Shown: positions 6,638 to 13,423, counted from the stretch's first letter. The stretch: DNA of 20,394 nt from an uncultured Clostridium sp. (GCA_947382445.1 CANCZH010000030.1:1-20394); one strand, 5' to 3'. The notes: generated from the letters alone by a model not told the origin. A program made the numbers and translations.

Positions 6638-8417
6638 TATTGAAGCGGAAATAAAAAAACTACCAGCCAAACCTGGCGTATATATAATGAGAAATAAAGA
6701 TGATAAAATTATATATGTAGGAAAAGCTATTTCTCTAAAAAACAGAGTAACACAATACTTTAGAAAAACTAATAAAACACAAAGAATAAAAAACATGGTT
6801 TCATTAATAGACCACTTTGAATATATAGTTACAGATAATGAAGCAGAAGCTCTAATATTAGAATGTAATTTAATAAAAGAAAATAGACCAAAATTTAACG
6901 TATTGTTAAAAGATGATAAAACATATCCATATATAAGAATTGGACTAAAAGAAGAATATCCAAGTATATATATTACAAGAAAAATTCTAAACGATGGAGC
7001 AAAATATTTTGGACCATATGCAAATCCAGGTGCAGCAAAAGAAATGCTAAATTTTATAAAAGAGAAATTTCAGATAAGACAATGTAAAACATTCAAATCA
7101 CAAGAGAGAGCATGCTTAAACTACCACATAAAAAAATGTTTAGCACCATGTATGAAATATGTTTCAAGAGAAGAATATATGAAACAAATAAATCAAATAA
7201 TGTTACTTTTAGATGGAAAAACACAGAAAATAATGAAAGAGCTTGAAGAAGAAATGAAACAAGCATCTAAAGAATTAGAATTTGAAAAAGCCGCTAGTTT
7301 ACGTGATAGAATGCAATCAATAGAAAGAATATCAGCTAAACAAAAAGTATCAAATATTTCTGAAAATGATATAGATGTAATTGGATTATACAAAAATGAA
7401 TTATCAGTATGTATAGAGGTGTTTTTTGTACGTGGAAGCAAAATGATAGATAGACAACATTATTTCTTTGATGGGCTAAAAGATATGGAGGAAAAAGAAA
7501 TATTATCAGGCTTTATAAAACAATTTTATATGGGCCGATTGGAACTTCCAAACAAAATAATGCTACAAGAAGAAATTGAAGATAAAGAAATTATTGAAGA
7601 ATGGTTATCTAAGCAAGCAGAAAGAAAAGTAGAAATAAAAACACCACAAAAAGGTGAAAAACTAAGATTTGTTGAAATGGCACAAAAAAATGCTGAAATT
7701 ACACTAGAAAATAAATCAAAAGATAAATTTGAAATATTAAAAGAATTAAAAGAGGTTTTAAATTTAGAAAAATTACCATATAAAATTGAAAGCTTTGATA
7801 TTTCTAATATTTCAGGAACCAATATAGTTGCTGGTATGTGTGTAGCACAAGGTGGAATTATAAAAAGAAATATGTCAAGAAGATTTAAAATAAAAAATGT
7901 ATTTGGACAAGATGACCCAAAATGCACAGAAGAAGTTGTTACAAGAAGAATAAAACATTCAATAGATAATCCTAAAGGCGGATTTGGTGATTTACCAGAT
8001 TTAATATTAGCAGATGGTGGAATAACTCAAATAAAAGCAATAAAAAGAGCTTTAGCTGTATATGAATTGGAAAATAAAATACCAGTCTATGGAATGGTAA
8101 AAGATGATAAACATTCAACAAGGGCATTAATTGACGAAAATAGAAAGGAATTTGAAATATCAGAAAACTTATTTTTCTTTATTACAAATTTACAAAATGA
8201 AGTACACAATACTGCAATAGAATATCATAGAAAACTAAGAGAAAAAGAAATGACAAAATCAGAATTGGATGAAATAGATGGAATCGGAGAAAACAAAAGA
8301 CAAGCATTGCTAAAACATTTTGGAACAATAGAAAAAATAAAAAATGCTTCCATTGAAGAACTAATGGAAGTAAAAGGTATAAATAAGGAAATAGCACAAA
8401 GAATAAAAGACAAATAG
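6630..8417 (+). CDS. uvrC: Excinuclease ABC subunit C
   Basis: Dual-incision nuclease of nucleotide excision repair, acting with UvrA and UvrB. Domains in order: GIY-YIG nuclease (KPGVYIMRNKDDKIIYVGKA, then NRVTQYF and EAEALILECNLIKE), the Cys-containing region (about residues 145-175), a UVR helix pair that binds UvrB (ASKELEFEKAASLRDRMQSI, about 205-235), an RNase H-like nuclease (ESFDISNISGTNIVAGMC, ILADGGITQIKA, EVHNTAIEYHRKLREK) and a C-terminal helix-hairpin-helix pair (IDGIGENKRQALLKHFG). I chose the ATG at 6630 (595 residues) over an in-frame GTG at 6618, because GAGGAAGA stands just before it and the ATGTTTGA overlap with hpt is typical of coupling. The stop is three bases before the next promoter. 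Confidence 0.97.
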   Translation: MFDIEAEIKKLPAKPGVYIMRNKDDKIIYVGKAISLKNRVTQYFRKTNKTQRIKNMVSLIDHFEYIVTDNEAEALILECNLIKENRPKFNVLLKDDKTYPYIRIGLKEEYPSIYITRKILNDGAKYFGPYANPGAAKEMLNFIKEKFQIRQCKTFKSQERACLNYHIKKCLAPCMKYVSREEYMKQINQIMLLLDGKTQKIMKELEEEMKQASKELEFEKAASLRDRMQSIERISAKQKVSNISENDIDVIGLYKNELSVCIEVFFVRGSKMIDRQHYFFDGLKDMEEKEILSGFIKQFYMGRLELPNKIMLQEEIEDKEIIEEWLSKQAERKVEIKTPQKGEKLRFVEMAQKNAEITLENKSKDKFEILKELKEVLNLEKLPYKIESFDISNISGTNIVAGMCVAQGGIIKRNMSRRFKIKNVFGQDDPKCTEEVVTRRIKHSIDNPKGGFGDLPDLILADGGITQIKAIKRALAVYELENKIPVYGMVKDDKHSTRALIDENRKEFEISENLFFFITNLQNEVHNTAIEYHRKLREKEMTKSELDEIDGIGENKRQALLKHFGTIEKIKNASIEELMEVKGINKEIAQRIKDK

Positions 8418-8419
8418 AT

Positions 8420-8448
8420 TTGACTTGTTTACATAAAAATGATATAAT
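8420..8448 (+). promoter_or_regulatory. Strong sigma-A-type promoter
   Basis: TTGACT (8420-8425), 17 bases, consensus TATAAT (8443-8448), beginning three bases after the uvrC stop. It drives the unknown membrane-protein gene and gives a leader of about 40 bases. Confidence 0.85.
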
Positions 8449-8494
8449 AAAACTATCAATTGGTTGAAGCACAAATAATATAGGAGGTTTGGTT

Positions 8495-9004
8495 ATGATG
8501 AGACAATATGATTTTAGTACAGGTATAGGACGGAAAATCACAGAGACTGTAAAATTTGTGTTTACCGCGATTCTTATAGCGGTAATAATGGTAACAGTGA
8601 CTCAAATTAAAGCAATTGCAATACTTATATGGGAATACTGGACCATGGTGGATAAGGGATACATGTGGACAGTGAATATTGTTTTGACAATAGCACTAAT
8701 CAAAATAATATTCAGAAAAAAGAAAGGAGTAATGGCTTTTGCTGTAAAATGTGCAGTCGCTTTTGTTTTTACTATTTTGTTGGAGTTAGTTATATGGCAC
8801 AGAAAAGATATTTGGGATATAATTTCACCTCAGATAACTTGGAACAGATTAATACTTGCAGGTGCAGGTATATTTGCTGCAACAATTGCTTTCATACTTC
8901 ACATTAAAGATATAGATTACGATGGTGATGAAGATGAAGAAATAAAAGCAGAAAAAAAGGAAAAGATCCAAGTAGCAGAAAACGATTATGACAGTGCGGA
9001 ATAA
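8495..9004 (+). CDS. Unrecognised four-helix membrane protein with acidic tail
   Basis: Not recognised. The product has 169 residues from the ATG at 8495, chosen because AGGAGG lies seven bases upstream. Four hydrophobic segments can be seen: FVFTAILIAVIMVTV (about 15-45), WTVNIVLTIALIKIIF (about 54-70), VMAFAVKCAVAFVFTILLEL (about 76-98) and LILAGAGIFAATIAFILHI (about 115-135). A soluble, very acidic tail of about 30 residues follows (DIDYDGDEDEEIKAEKKEK). There is no signal peptidase site and no catalytic motif. The gene is monocistronic, between a consensus promoter and a strong terminator. Its membrane topology is likely N-in, C-in. Codon use is slightly less AT-extreme than that of its neighbours. 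Confidence 0.8.
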   Translation: MMRQYDFSTGIGRKITETVKFVFTAILIAVIMVTVTQIKAIAILIWEYWTMVDKGYMWTVNIVLTIALIKIIFRKKKGVMAFAVKCAVAFVFTILLELVIWHRKDIWDIISPQITWNRLILAGAGIFAATIAFILHIKDIDYDGDEDEEIKAEKKEKIQVAENDYDSAE

Positions 9005-9028
9005 AAGAACAATAGCTTCAACATTGAG

Positions 9029-9075
9029 AAAAAAAGGGGTTTGATGCAAATGTGCGTCAAACTACCTTTTATTTT
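9029..9075 (+). terminator. Intrinsic terminator
   Basis: GTTTGATGC (9039-9047), six-base loop, GCGTCAAAC (9054-9062) with one G-U pair, flanked by an A-tract before and CCTTTTATTTTT after. It ends the membrane-protein transcript. Confidence 0.82.
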
Positions 9076-9096
9076 TATGAAAAAACAGCTATTATG

Positions 9097-9126
9097 TTGA
9101 AAAAAACAGATGATATGTGATAAAAT
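9097..9126 (+). promoter_or_regulatory. Probable promoter of the small peptide-ispH-methyltransferase operon
   Basis: TTGAAA (9097-9102), 18 bases ending TGTGA, TAAAAT (9121-9126). It sits just after the previous terminator and about 70 bases before the first ORF. Confidence 0.6.
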
Positions 9127-9150
9127 AAACAAACAAAGTAGTCATAATAA

Positions 9151-9187
9151 CCCCTTTAATGAATATATTTATATAAATAGAAAGGGG
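9151..9187 (+). promoter_or_regulatory. Inverted repeat that can hide the ribosome binding site
   Basis: CCCCTTT (9151-9157) is the exact complement of AAAGGGG (9181-9187), the Shine-Dalgarno of the ORF at 9197. The loop holds a second perfect palindrome, TATTTATATAAATA. In RNA this would close off the ribosome site until melted. Seen directly as sequence; regulation is inference. Confidence 0.5.
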
Positions 9188-9196
9188 AAAATACAA

Positions 9197-9304
9197 ATGA
9201 CTAAAAATAAATTTTTAAAATATGCAATGATATTAACAGGAGTTTTAATGACAGTAAATATAGTGCTTATATATAATTTTTATAAAATAATAGTAATGTT
9301 ATAA
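9197..9304 (+). CDS. Small single-span membrane peptide, function unknown
   Basis: A 35-residue ORF: MTKNKFLKYAMILTG then VLMTVNIVLIYNFYKIIVML. It has a short basic start (two Lys before residue 9) and one hydrophobic helix of about 22 residues. The ATG at 9197 is chosen because AAAGGGGAAAATACAA precedes it; a longer in-frame reading from 9110 has no ribosome site and would begin ahead of the likely leader. It lies 13 bases before ispH and is probably co-transcribed. Not recognised as a known family. It could be a membrane tether, a leader ORF coupling translation to ispH, or a small regulator. Confidence 0.6.
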   Translation: MTKNKFLKYAMILTGVLMTVNIVLIYNFYKIIVML

Positions 9305-9317
9305 AAAGGAAGAAAGA

Positions 9318-10172
9318 ATGGAAATAATAGTTGGAAAATTAGCAGGATTTTGTTTTGGAGTAAACAATGCAGTAACTAAAACAGAAGAATTACTAAAAAA
9401 AGAAAATAATATATATTGTTTAGGGGAATTAGTACATAATAAACAAATAATTGAGAATTTAGAAAGACAAGGATTAACAACAATAGAAAATATTAATGAA
9501 GCACCAAAAGGTTCTAAAATAATTATAAGGGCACATGGAGCAGAGCCAAAAATATATGTACAAGCACAAGAAAATGGAAACAAAATATATGATTATACAT
9601 GTCCTAAAGTAATAAAAACACATGAAGATGTAGAAGAAAATAAAGAAGAAAGATATATATTTATTGTTGGAGTAAAGAATCATCCAGAAATAATTGCAAC
9701 TAAGGGATTTAGTGGAGATAATTCATATGTAATTGAAACAATTGAAGACATTCAAGAAGCAATTATAAAATTTAAAGAAAGTAATTTGAAAAAAATATAC
9801 ATAATATCACAAACAACATTCTCATTAAAGAAATTTAATGAATATGTAGAAAAAATATCAGAAGAATTAAAAGAATATGATATAAAAATCAATAATAGTA
9901 TTTGTGCATCAACCAAAACTAGGCAAGAAGAAGCGGAAGAAATATCAAAACAAGTAGATTACATGATAATAATTGGAGGGGAAAACAGTTCAAATACTAA
10001 AAAACTATATGAAATAGCAAATCAAAATACCAAAAGTATACATATTCAAACAAAAGAGCAATTAAACATTGATGAAATTAAAAAATATAAAAAAGTTGGA
10101 GTAACAGCTGGTTCATCAACACCAAAAGAAAAAGTAGAAGAAATAGTAAATATTTTAAAGGGGATAAAATAA
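9318..10172 (+). CDS. ispH: 4-hydroxy-3-methylbut-2-enyl diphosphate reductase
   Basis: Iron-sulfur enzyme of the last MEP-pathway step, making IPP and DMAPP for isoprenoids. At 284 residues it is full length. The three cluster cysteines are C12 (GFCFGV), C95 (DYTCPKV) and C196 (NSICASTKTRQ). Substrate-site residues are H40 (ELVHNK), H73 (RAHG), H122 with E124 (KNHPEI) and T167 (SQTTFS). IIIGGENSSNTKKLYEIA and TAGSSTPKE complete the third lobe. The ATG follows AAAGGAAGAAAG. One base separates its stop from the methyltransferase start region, so the two are surely read together. No S1-domain fusion is present, unlike in some Clostridia. Confidence 0.97.
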   Translation: MEIIVGKLAGFCFGVNNAVTKTEELLKKENNIYCLGELVHNKQIIENLERQGLTTIENINEAPKGSKIIIRAHGAEPKIYVQAQENGNKIYDYTCPKVIKTHEDVEENKEERYIFIVGVKNHPEIIATKGFSGDNSYVIETIEDIQEAIIKFKESNLKKIYIISQTTFSLKKFNEYVEKISEELKEYDIKINNSICASTKTRQEEAEEISKQVDYMIIIGGENSSNTKKLYEIANQNTKSIHIQTKEQLNIDEIKKYKKVGVTAGSSTPKEKVEEIVNILKGIK

Positions 10173-10173
10173 C

Positions 10174-11058
10174 ATGAACATAGCAAATGAATGGAAAGAC
10201 TATGAAATACTAGATATGGCCAATGGTGAGAAGCTAGAAAGATGGGGAAATATATTATTAATAAGACCAGACCCACAAATTATTTGGAAAGACAAAAGCT
10301 TTCCAGAAAAATGGAAAACAGCAAATGCAAGATATAATAGAAGCAATACTGGCGGAGGAGCATGGGAATATAAAAAAAGATTACCAGAAAGTTGGCAAGT
10401 AAAATATAAAAACTTAACATTTAATATAAAACCAATGGGATTTAAACATACAGGACTATTCCCAGAGCAAGCAGTAAATTGGGACTGGATGATTTCAAAA
10501 ATAAAAAATAGTAATAGACCAATAAAAGTATTGAACTTATTTGCATATACAGGAGGAGCAACAGTTGCATGCCTTAGTGCAGGAGCATCAGTTTGCCATG
10601 TAGATTCATCAAAAGGAATGACTGCCTGGGCAAAAGAAAATGTAGAAAGTTCTGGATTAAGAGAAAGACCAGTAAGATTTATAATTGATGATGTTATAAA
10701 ATTTGTTCAGAGAGAAATAAGAAGAGGAAATACATATGATGCAATAATAATGGACCCACCATCATATGGAAGAGGAAAAAATGGAGAAGTATGGCAATTT
10801 GAAAATAATATCTCCGAATTAGTAGAACTTTGTATGCAAGTATTAAGTGATAATCCATTATTTTTCTTAATAAACTCATATACAACAGGAATATCATCAA
10901 AAGTATTAGAAAATCTTTTACAACTAAATATGAAGAAATATAATGGAACAATTTCATCAGGAGAAATTGGATTACCAATGTCAAATTCAAAGTTGGTATT
11001 ACCATGTGGAATTTATGGAAGATGGGAAAAAGAACAAATCGGAAAGCCATTAAATTAG
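10174..11058 (+). CDS. Class I SAM-dependent methyltransferase (RlmI/RlmK-like fold, COG1092 type)
   Basis: Predicted to methylate RNA, by similarity to the C-terminal catalytic part of 23S rRNA methyltransferases. It has 294 residues. An N-terminal region with LERWGNILLIRPDPQIIW and GLFPEQAVNWDWM is followed by the SAM-binding motif VLNLFAYTGGATVACLSAGA (about 125-145), the acidic ribose-binding strand HVDSSKGM, a second acidic motif RFIIDDVIKFV and motif IV MDPPSYGRG (about 192-200). The NPPY/DPPSY type fits base methylation. No PUA or THUMP domain is seen, so the RNA target cannot be assigned. Its start lies one base beyond the ispH stop, with AAGGGGATAAAATAAC ahead. Confidence 0.88.
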   Translation: MNIANEWKDYEILDMANGEKLERWGNILLIRPDPQIIWKDKSFPEKWKTANARYNRSNTGGGAWEYKKRLPESWQVKYKNLTFNIKPMGFKHTGLFPEQAVNWDWMISKIKNSNRPIKVLNLFAYTGGATVACLSAGASVCHVDSSKGMTAWAKENVESSGLRERPVRFIIDDVIKFVQREIRRGNTYDAIIMDPPSYGRGKNGEVWQFENNISELVELCMQVLSDNPLFFLINSYTTGISSKVLENLLQLNMKKYNGTISSGEIGLPMSNSKLVLPCGIYGRWEKEQIGKPLN

Positions 11059-11106
11059 CATAATTTTTACTTTTTTCTTTGGCTTTCCGTTAATTTGTGT
11101 ACATTG

Positions 11107-11145
11107 TTTTTTTATATATTAGGACTTCCCTAATATATAAAAAAA
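11107..11145. repeat. Perfect 17-bp inverted repeat
   Basis: Left arm TTTTTTTATATATTAGG (11107-11123), five-base loop, right arm 11129-11145 its exact complement. Its right arm shares seven A with the stem of the neighbouring terminator, so the two hairpins cannot form together. Upstream, GGAAAGCCA (11041-11049) and TGGCTTTCC (11080-11088) form another 9-bp pair across the methyltransferase stop. Confidence 0.75.
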
Positions 11146-11187
11146 TAGCAGAGCTACTGCCAAGAGGCAGTGACTCTGTTATTTTTT
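11139..11187. terminator. Bidirectional terminator between convergent operons
   Basis: AAAAAAATAGCAGAG, bulge, TACTGCC, loop AAGA (11162-11165), GGCAGT, bulge, CTCTGTTATTTTTT. It has T-tracts on both strands, so it serves the plus-strand ispH-methyltransferase operon and the minus-strand receiver-like pair, whose last stop codon is at 11190. Confidence 0.9.
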
Positions 11188-11189
11188 GC

Positions 11190-11738
11190 TTAATCTTCCG
11201 CAGTAATCCAGTCAAGGGCAAAACCAAGGCAAGTGTCAAGCTCTGCTACATTATGCGCATGCCCCACTACAAAATCCAAATCTAACAAAAGTTCTCTATT
11301 TTTTTCCATATCAGAGTTGTGCCGATTTTCAATTTCATAAAGTGACATTGGACGAATGCTGTTTTTAAAGCCAGCTGCGTACTCCGATAGCTTAGGAAAC
11401 ATGTATGCGTTGAGATTATTCATGTAATCCTCTTCATCAGAAAACACAATAAGAGGCTTCTTCAACTTTTGTTTAAGCATCTGATACAAGAATTTTGCGC
11501 CAGCCTTGTTAGATGGCAAGTTCCTCTCACCGATCATAGGTCTGCAATCATAGAAGAACAGATCGAGAATAATTAAATCAATTTCTTCTATATTGCCTCT
11601 CCGAATAAACTTAAATGCCTCCTGAAAGTTGTTGAAGTGCACATAGTCTGAAATTCCATGTGCGTTTAAGACAGAAAGAGCTTCTTCTAATTTGCTATCT
11701 CTGTCCTCAATTATTAGTGCCTTAAGTTGTTTTTTCAT
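11190..11738 (-). CDS. Receiver-like (CheY-fold) protein, second of a tandem pair
   Basis: A 182-residue protein with receiver-domain landmarks: acidic pair E11-D12 (LIIEDRD), likely phospho-acceptor D59 (LIILDLFF), and S100 in IVFSDEEDY at the usual Thr/Ser position. The usual loop after the Asp is stretched to about 20 residues, ending NLPSNKAGAKFL. K125 (AGFKNS) may be the conserved Lys. The protein does not end after the receiver fold: a charged stretch leads to DFVVGHAHN (GHAHN at 159-163), then ELD and WITAE. There is no DNA-binding output domain. It is about one third identical by eye to the gene upstream, 54 bases away, and both C-termini carry GHAHNxxELD. Base composition is richer in G+C than the flanking genes (for example 27 of 60 in 11221-11280), which hints at transfer. 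Function unknown. Confidence 0.85.
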   Translation of the reverse strand: MKKQLKALIIEDRDSKLEEALSVLNAHGISDYVHFNNFQEAFKFIRRGNIEEIDLIILDLFFYDCRPMIGERNLPSNKAGAKFLYQMLKQKLKKPLIVFSDEEDYMNNLNAYMFPKLSEYAAGFKNSIRPMSLYEIENRHNSDMEKNRELLLDLDFVVGHAHNVAELDTCLGFALDWITAED

Positions 11739-11766
11739 AGTGATATTAATCTCCTTTCTCTATGAA
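11734..11766 (-). promoter_or_regulatory. 33-bp leader with RBS in a hairpin loop (copy 2)
   Basis: On the minus strand: TTCATAG, a 19-base loop containing AAAGGAGATTAATATCA, then CTATGAA, the complement of the left arm, in which ATG is the start codon of the gene ending at 11190. It is identical base for base to 12337-12369. AGGAG lies 12 bases from the ATG, a long spacing. Confidence 0.7.
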
Positions 11767-11792
11767 GTTGTTATTGCCTTGCAGTCTTTGCT

Positions 11793-12341
11793 CTACTCTT
11801 CTGCATTTATACTGTCAAGAAACTGGTTAATGAAGAAGTCAAGTTCGTACTCGTTATGAGCGTGACCGATGATAAAGTTAAGGTTTAAGAGTTTTTTTTC
11901 AATTTTCTTTTTCTCATACTCATATTGTTCCTTAGTTTGCCGAGTCGATAATCCAAGTGGATTACTTTCTTCAAAGTTGTGGTAATAGGCTAAAAAAGAA
12001 GATGGAAGAGGATAGTCTTTGAAAATTGACATATAATCTTTTTCGGAAGAATAAACTATTACAGGAGTTTTTGCTTTTTTTTCTAGCAATTCCCATAAAA
12101 ACATAGCTCCAGCATCTGTAGTTGGTAAATCCCTCCAAGTACGTTTACGTTTTGATAACAAGTAGAAGTTCAAATCTAAAATGATTAACTGAAATTCTTT
12201 AATGCGTTTTTCAAAAAGAATAGAGCTAATTGGTTCAACGCAATTATCAAAATGCTTGTAGTCATAAATACCATGTTTGCCTAAAACTTCTATGGCATTT
12301 TCTAACTTGTACTTATTGTCCTCTAAAATTAATACGTTCAT
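11793..12341 (-). CDS. Receiver-like (CheY-fold) protein, first of a tandem pair
   Basis: A 182-residue paralogue of the downstream gene. Receiver landmarks are E7-D8 (LILEDNK), likely phospho-acceptor D56 (LIILDLNF) and S98 (IVYSSEKDY). The post-Asp loop is again long and here basic (SKRKRTWRDLPTTDAG). The place of the conserved receiver Lys reads AYYHNFEES, so no Lys is evident, which would weaken normal phospho-switching. The C-terminal NFIIGHAHN (GHAHN at 159-163) and YELD match the sister protein. No output domain is seen. It is first in the pair, behind a good promoter, and starts in the same 33-bp leader. G+C is intermediate between its sister and the host-like genes. Stand-alone receivers can act on a kinase or partner protein; no partner is recognisable in the operon. 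Confidence 0.85.
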   Translation of the reverse strand: MNVLILEDNKYKLENAIEVLGKHGIYDYKHFDNCVEPISSILFEKRIKEFQLIILDLNFYLLSKRKRTWRDLPTTDAGAMFLWELLEKKAKTPVIVYSSEKDYMSIFKDYPLPSSFLAYYHNFEESNPLGLSTRQTKEQYEYEKKKIEKKLLNLNFIIGHAHNEYELDFFINQFLDSINAEE

Positions 12342-12369
12342 AGTGATATTAATCTCCTTTCTCTATGAA
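12337..12369 (-). promoter_or_regulatory. 33-bp leader with RBS in a hairpin loop (copy 1)
   Basis: Exact copy of 11734-11766: TTCATAG, loop with AAAGGAG, CTATGAA holding the start codon. The flanks of the two copies differ at once on both sides, so the identity ends sharply at the hairpin. Confidence 0.7.
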
Positions 12370-12393
12370 ACCATGATTGATATTACGTAAACT

Positions 12394-12422
12394 ATTATAT
12401 AACAAAAATACATATATATCAA
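12394..12422 (-). promoter_or_regulatory. Promoter of the receiver-like pair
   Basis: TTGATA (12422-12417), 17 bases, consensus TATAAT (12399-12394) on the minus strand; start near 12387, at a TTACGTAA palindrome, then about 45 bases of leader. No comparable promoter lies between the two genes, so both are probably on one mRNA. Confidence 0.8.
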
Positions 12423-12521
12423 CTCTTATGTATAGTTTGAAATCAATAAATTATAAAACTAGAAAAAAATAAAAATATATGCTAAAATAAAAAACGAAAA
12501 TTAATAAAGATAGGAAAAATA

Positions 12522-13196
12522 ATGGAAGAGTTAAAAATTATATATGAAGACAATCATATAATTGTAGTAGAAAAGCCAGTAAACATACCATCACAAGGAG
12601 ATAAGACTGGTGATATTGATATGCTTACAATAATAAAAGAATATTTAATAAAGAAATATAATAAACCAGGAGATGCGTACTTAGGACTAGTTCATAGATT
12701 AGATAGACCAACAGGAGGAGTAATGGTATTTGCCAAGACATCAAAAGCAGCATCAAGACTAAGTGAACAAATAAGAAATAAAGAATTTGAAAAAGAATAT
12801 TTAGTAATAGTAGATGGAAAATTTGAAGAAACATCAGGTACATATGAAGATTATTTATTAAAAAATGAAAAAAATAATATGAGCAAAGTAGTAGATTCAA
12901 AAAATAAAAATGCTAAAATAGCAAAATTGGATTATGAAGTAGTAAAATATAATGAAGAGACAAATTTGTCACTAGTAAAAGTGAAATTATATACAGGACG
13001 CCACCACCAAATAAGAGTACAATTTTCAAATAGAAATCATAGTGTTTATGGAGACCAGAAATATGGAACAAGAGGAAAAGGAAAACAGCTTTGCTTATGG
13101 GCATATAAATTATCATTTGCACATCCAATAACAAAAGAGAAATTAACTTTTGAAACTTATCCAAAATCAGAGGGAAGCTGGATAATATTAAATTAA
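12522..13196 (+). CDS. RluA-family pseudouridine synthase
   Basis: Converts uridine to pseudouridine in rRNA or tRNA. It has 224 residues: IIYEDNHIIVVEKPVNIPSQ at the start, the catalytic signature LVHRLDRPTGG with D61, then RNKEFEKEYLVIVDG, VKLYTGRHHQIRVQF and the C-terminal QLCLWAYKLSFAHPITKEKL. It lacks an S4 domain, so it is the short RluA/RluC-core type. Which uridine it modifies cannot be told from sequence. The ATG at 12522 has only a weak AGGAAAA before it, and its promoter is not clear (TAAAAT near 12484 with a poor -35). It converges on the kinase gene, with the 146-bp inverted-repeat element in between. Confidence 0.92.
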   Translation: MEELKIIYEDNHIIVVEKPVNIPSQGDKTGDIDMLTIIKEYLIKKYNKPGDAYLGLVHRLDRPTGGVMVFAKTSKAASRLSEQIRNKEFEKEYLVIVDGKFEETSGTYEDYLLKNEKNNMSKVVDSKNKNAKIAKLDYEVVKYNEETNLSLVKVKLYTGRHHQIRVQFSNRNHSVYGDQKYGTRGKGKQLCLWAYKLSFAHPITKEKLTFETYPKSEGSWIILN

Positions 13197-13228
13197 AAAG
13201 AAGTATTATATGTTTTGATATTATGTAT

Positions 13229-13374
13229 AAAAGTACTAAAAATATTATTTTATATTCCTTGCGGGGGCGCATTTTGTGGCGTGGGGCGTGTTTGTCCAAC
13301 TTCTCATAAAGACGTATTCACAAAATGCTTGCCCAAACTACGCGTCATTATAAAATAATATTTTTAGTACTTTT
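13229..13374. repeat. 146-bp palindromic element with half-GC core
   Basis: Perfect 26-bp inverted repeats (13229-13254 and 13349-13374; arm begins AAAAGTACTAAAAATATTAT) enclose a 94-base core that is 50% G+C (47 of 94). The core is itself folded: GCATTTTGTG (13269-13278) complements CACAAAATGC (13319-13328), with GGGC/GCCC next to it. An outer ATTATGTATA (13219-13228) recurs inverted at 13393-13402. No target-site duplication is evident and no ORF lies inside. It fills the gap between two convergent genes. Possible identities: a MITE-like or intergenic repeat element, a large bidirectional terminator, or a structured RNA. Confidence 0.7.
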
Positions 13375-13423
13375 TAGCATATTTTCTACCTATACATAAT
13401 AAATCTTTTTAATTTAGCTAATT

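Noticed and set aside
7526..7927. 133-codon minus-strand open frame inside uvrC
   Set aside because: It lies wholly within a full-length, clearly homologous uvrC; the Ser/Phe/Ile-rich translation is the usual antisense product of AT-rich coding sequence, and no ribosome site precedes it.
9110..9196. Longer N-terminus for the small peptide before ispH
   Set aside because: The upstream start overlaps the probable -10 box and lacks a ribosome site; the ATG at 9197 follows AAAGGGG.
10694..11050. 118-codon minus-strand open frame inside the methyltransferase gene
   Set aside because: Antisense to conserved motifs such as DPPSYGRG; low-complexity hydrophobic product.
11097..11285. 62-codon plus-strand frame over the terminator and the end of a receiver-like gene
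   Set aside because: It reads through two hairpins and antisense to a supported gene; no ribosome site.
12913..13299. 128-codon minus-strand open frame over the end of the pseudouridine synthase gene and the palindromic element
   Set aside because: Leu/Ile-rich antisense reading of a recognised gene that begins inside the palindromic element; no ribosome binding site and no family pattern.
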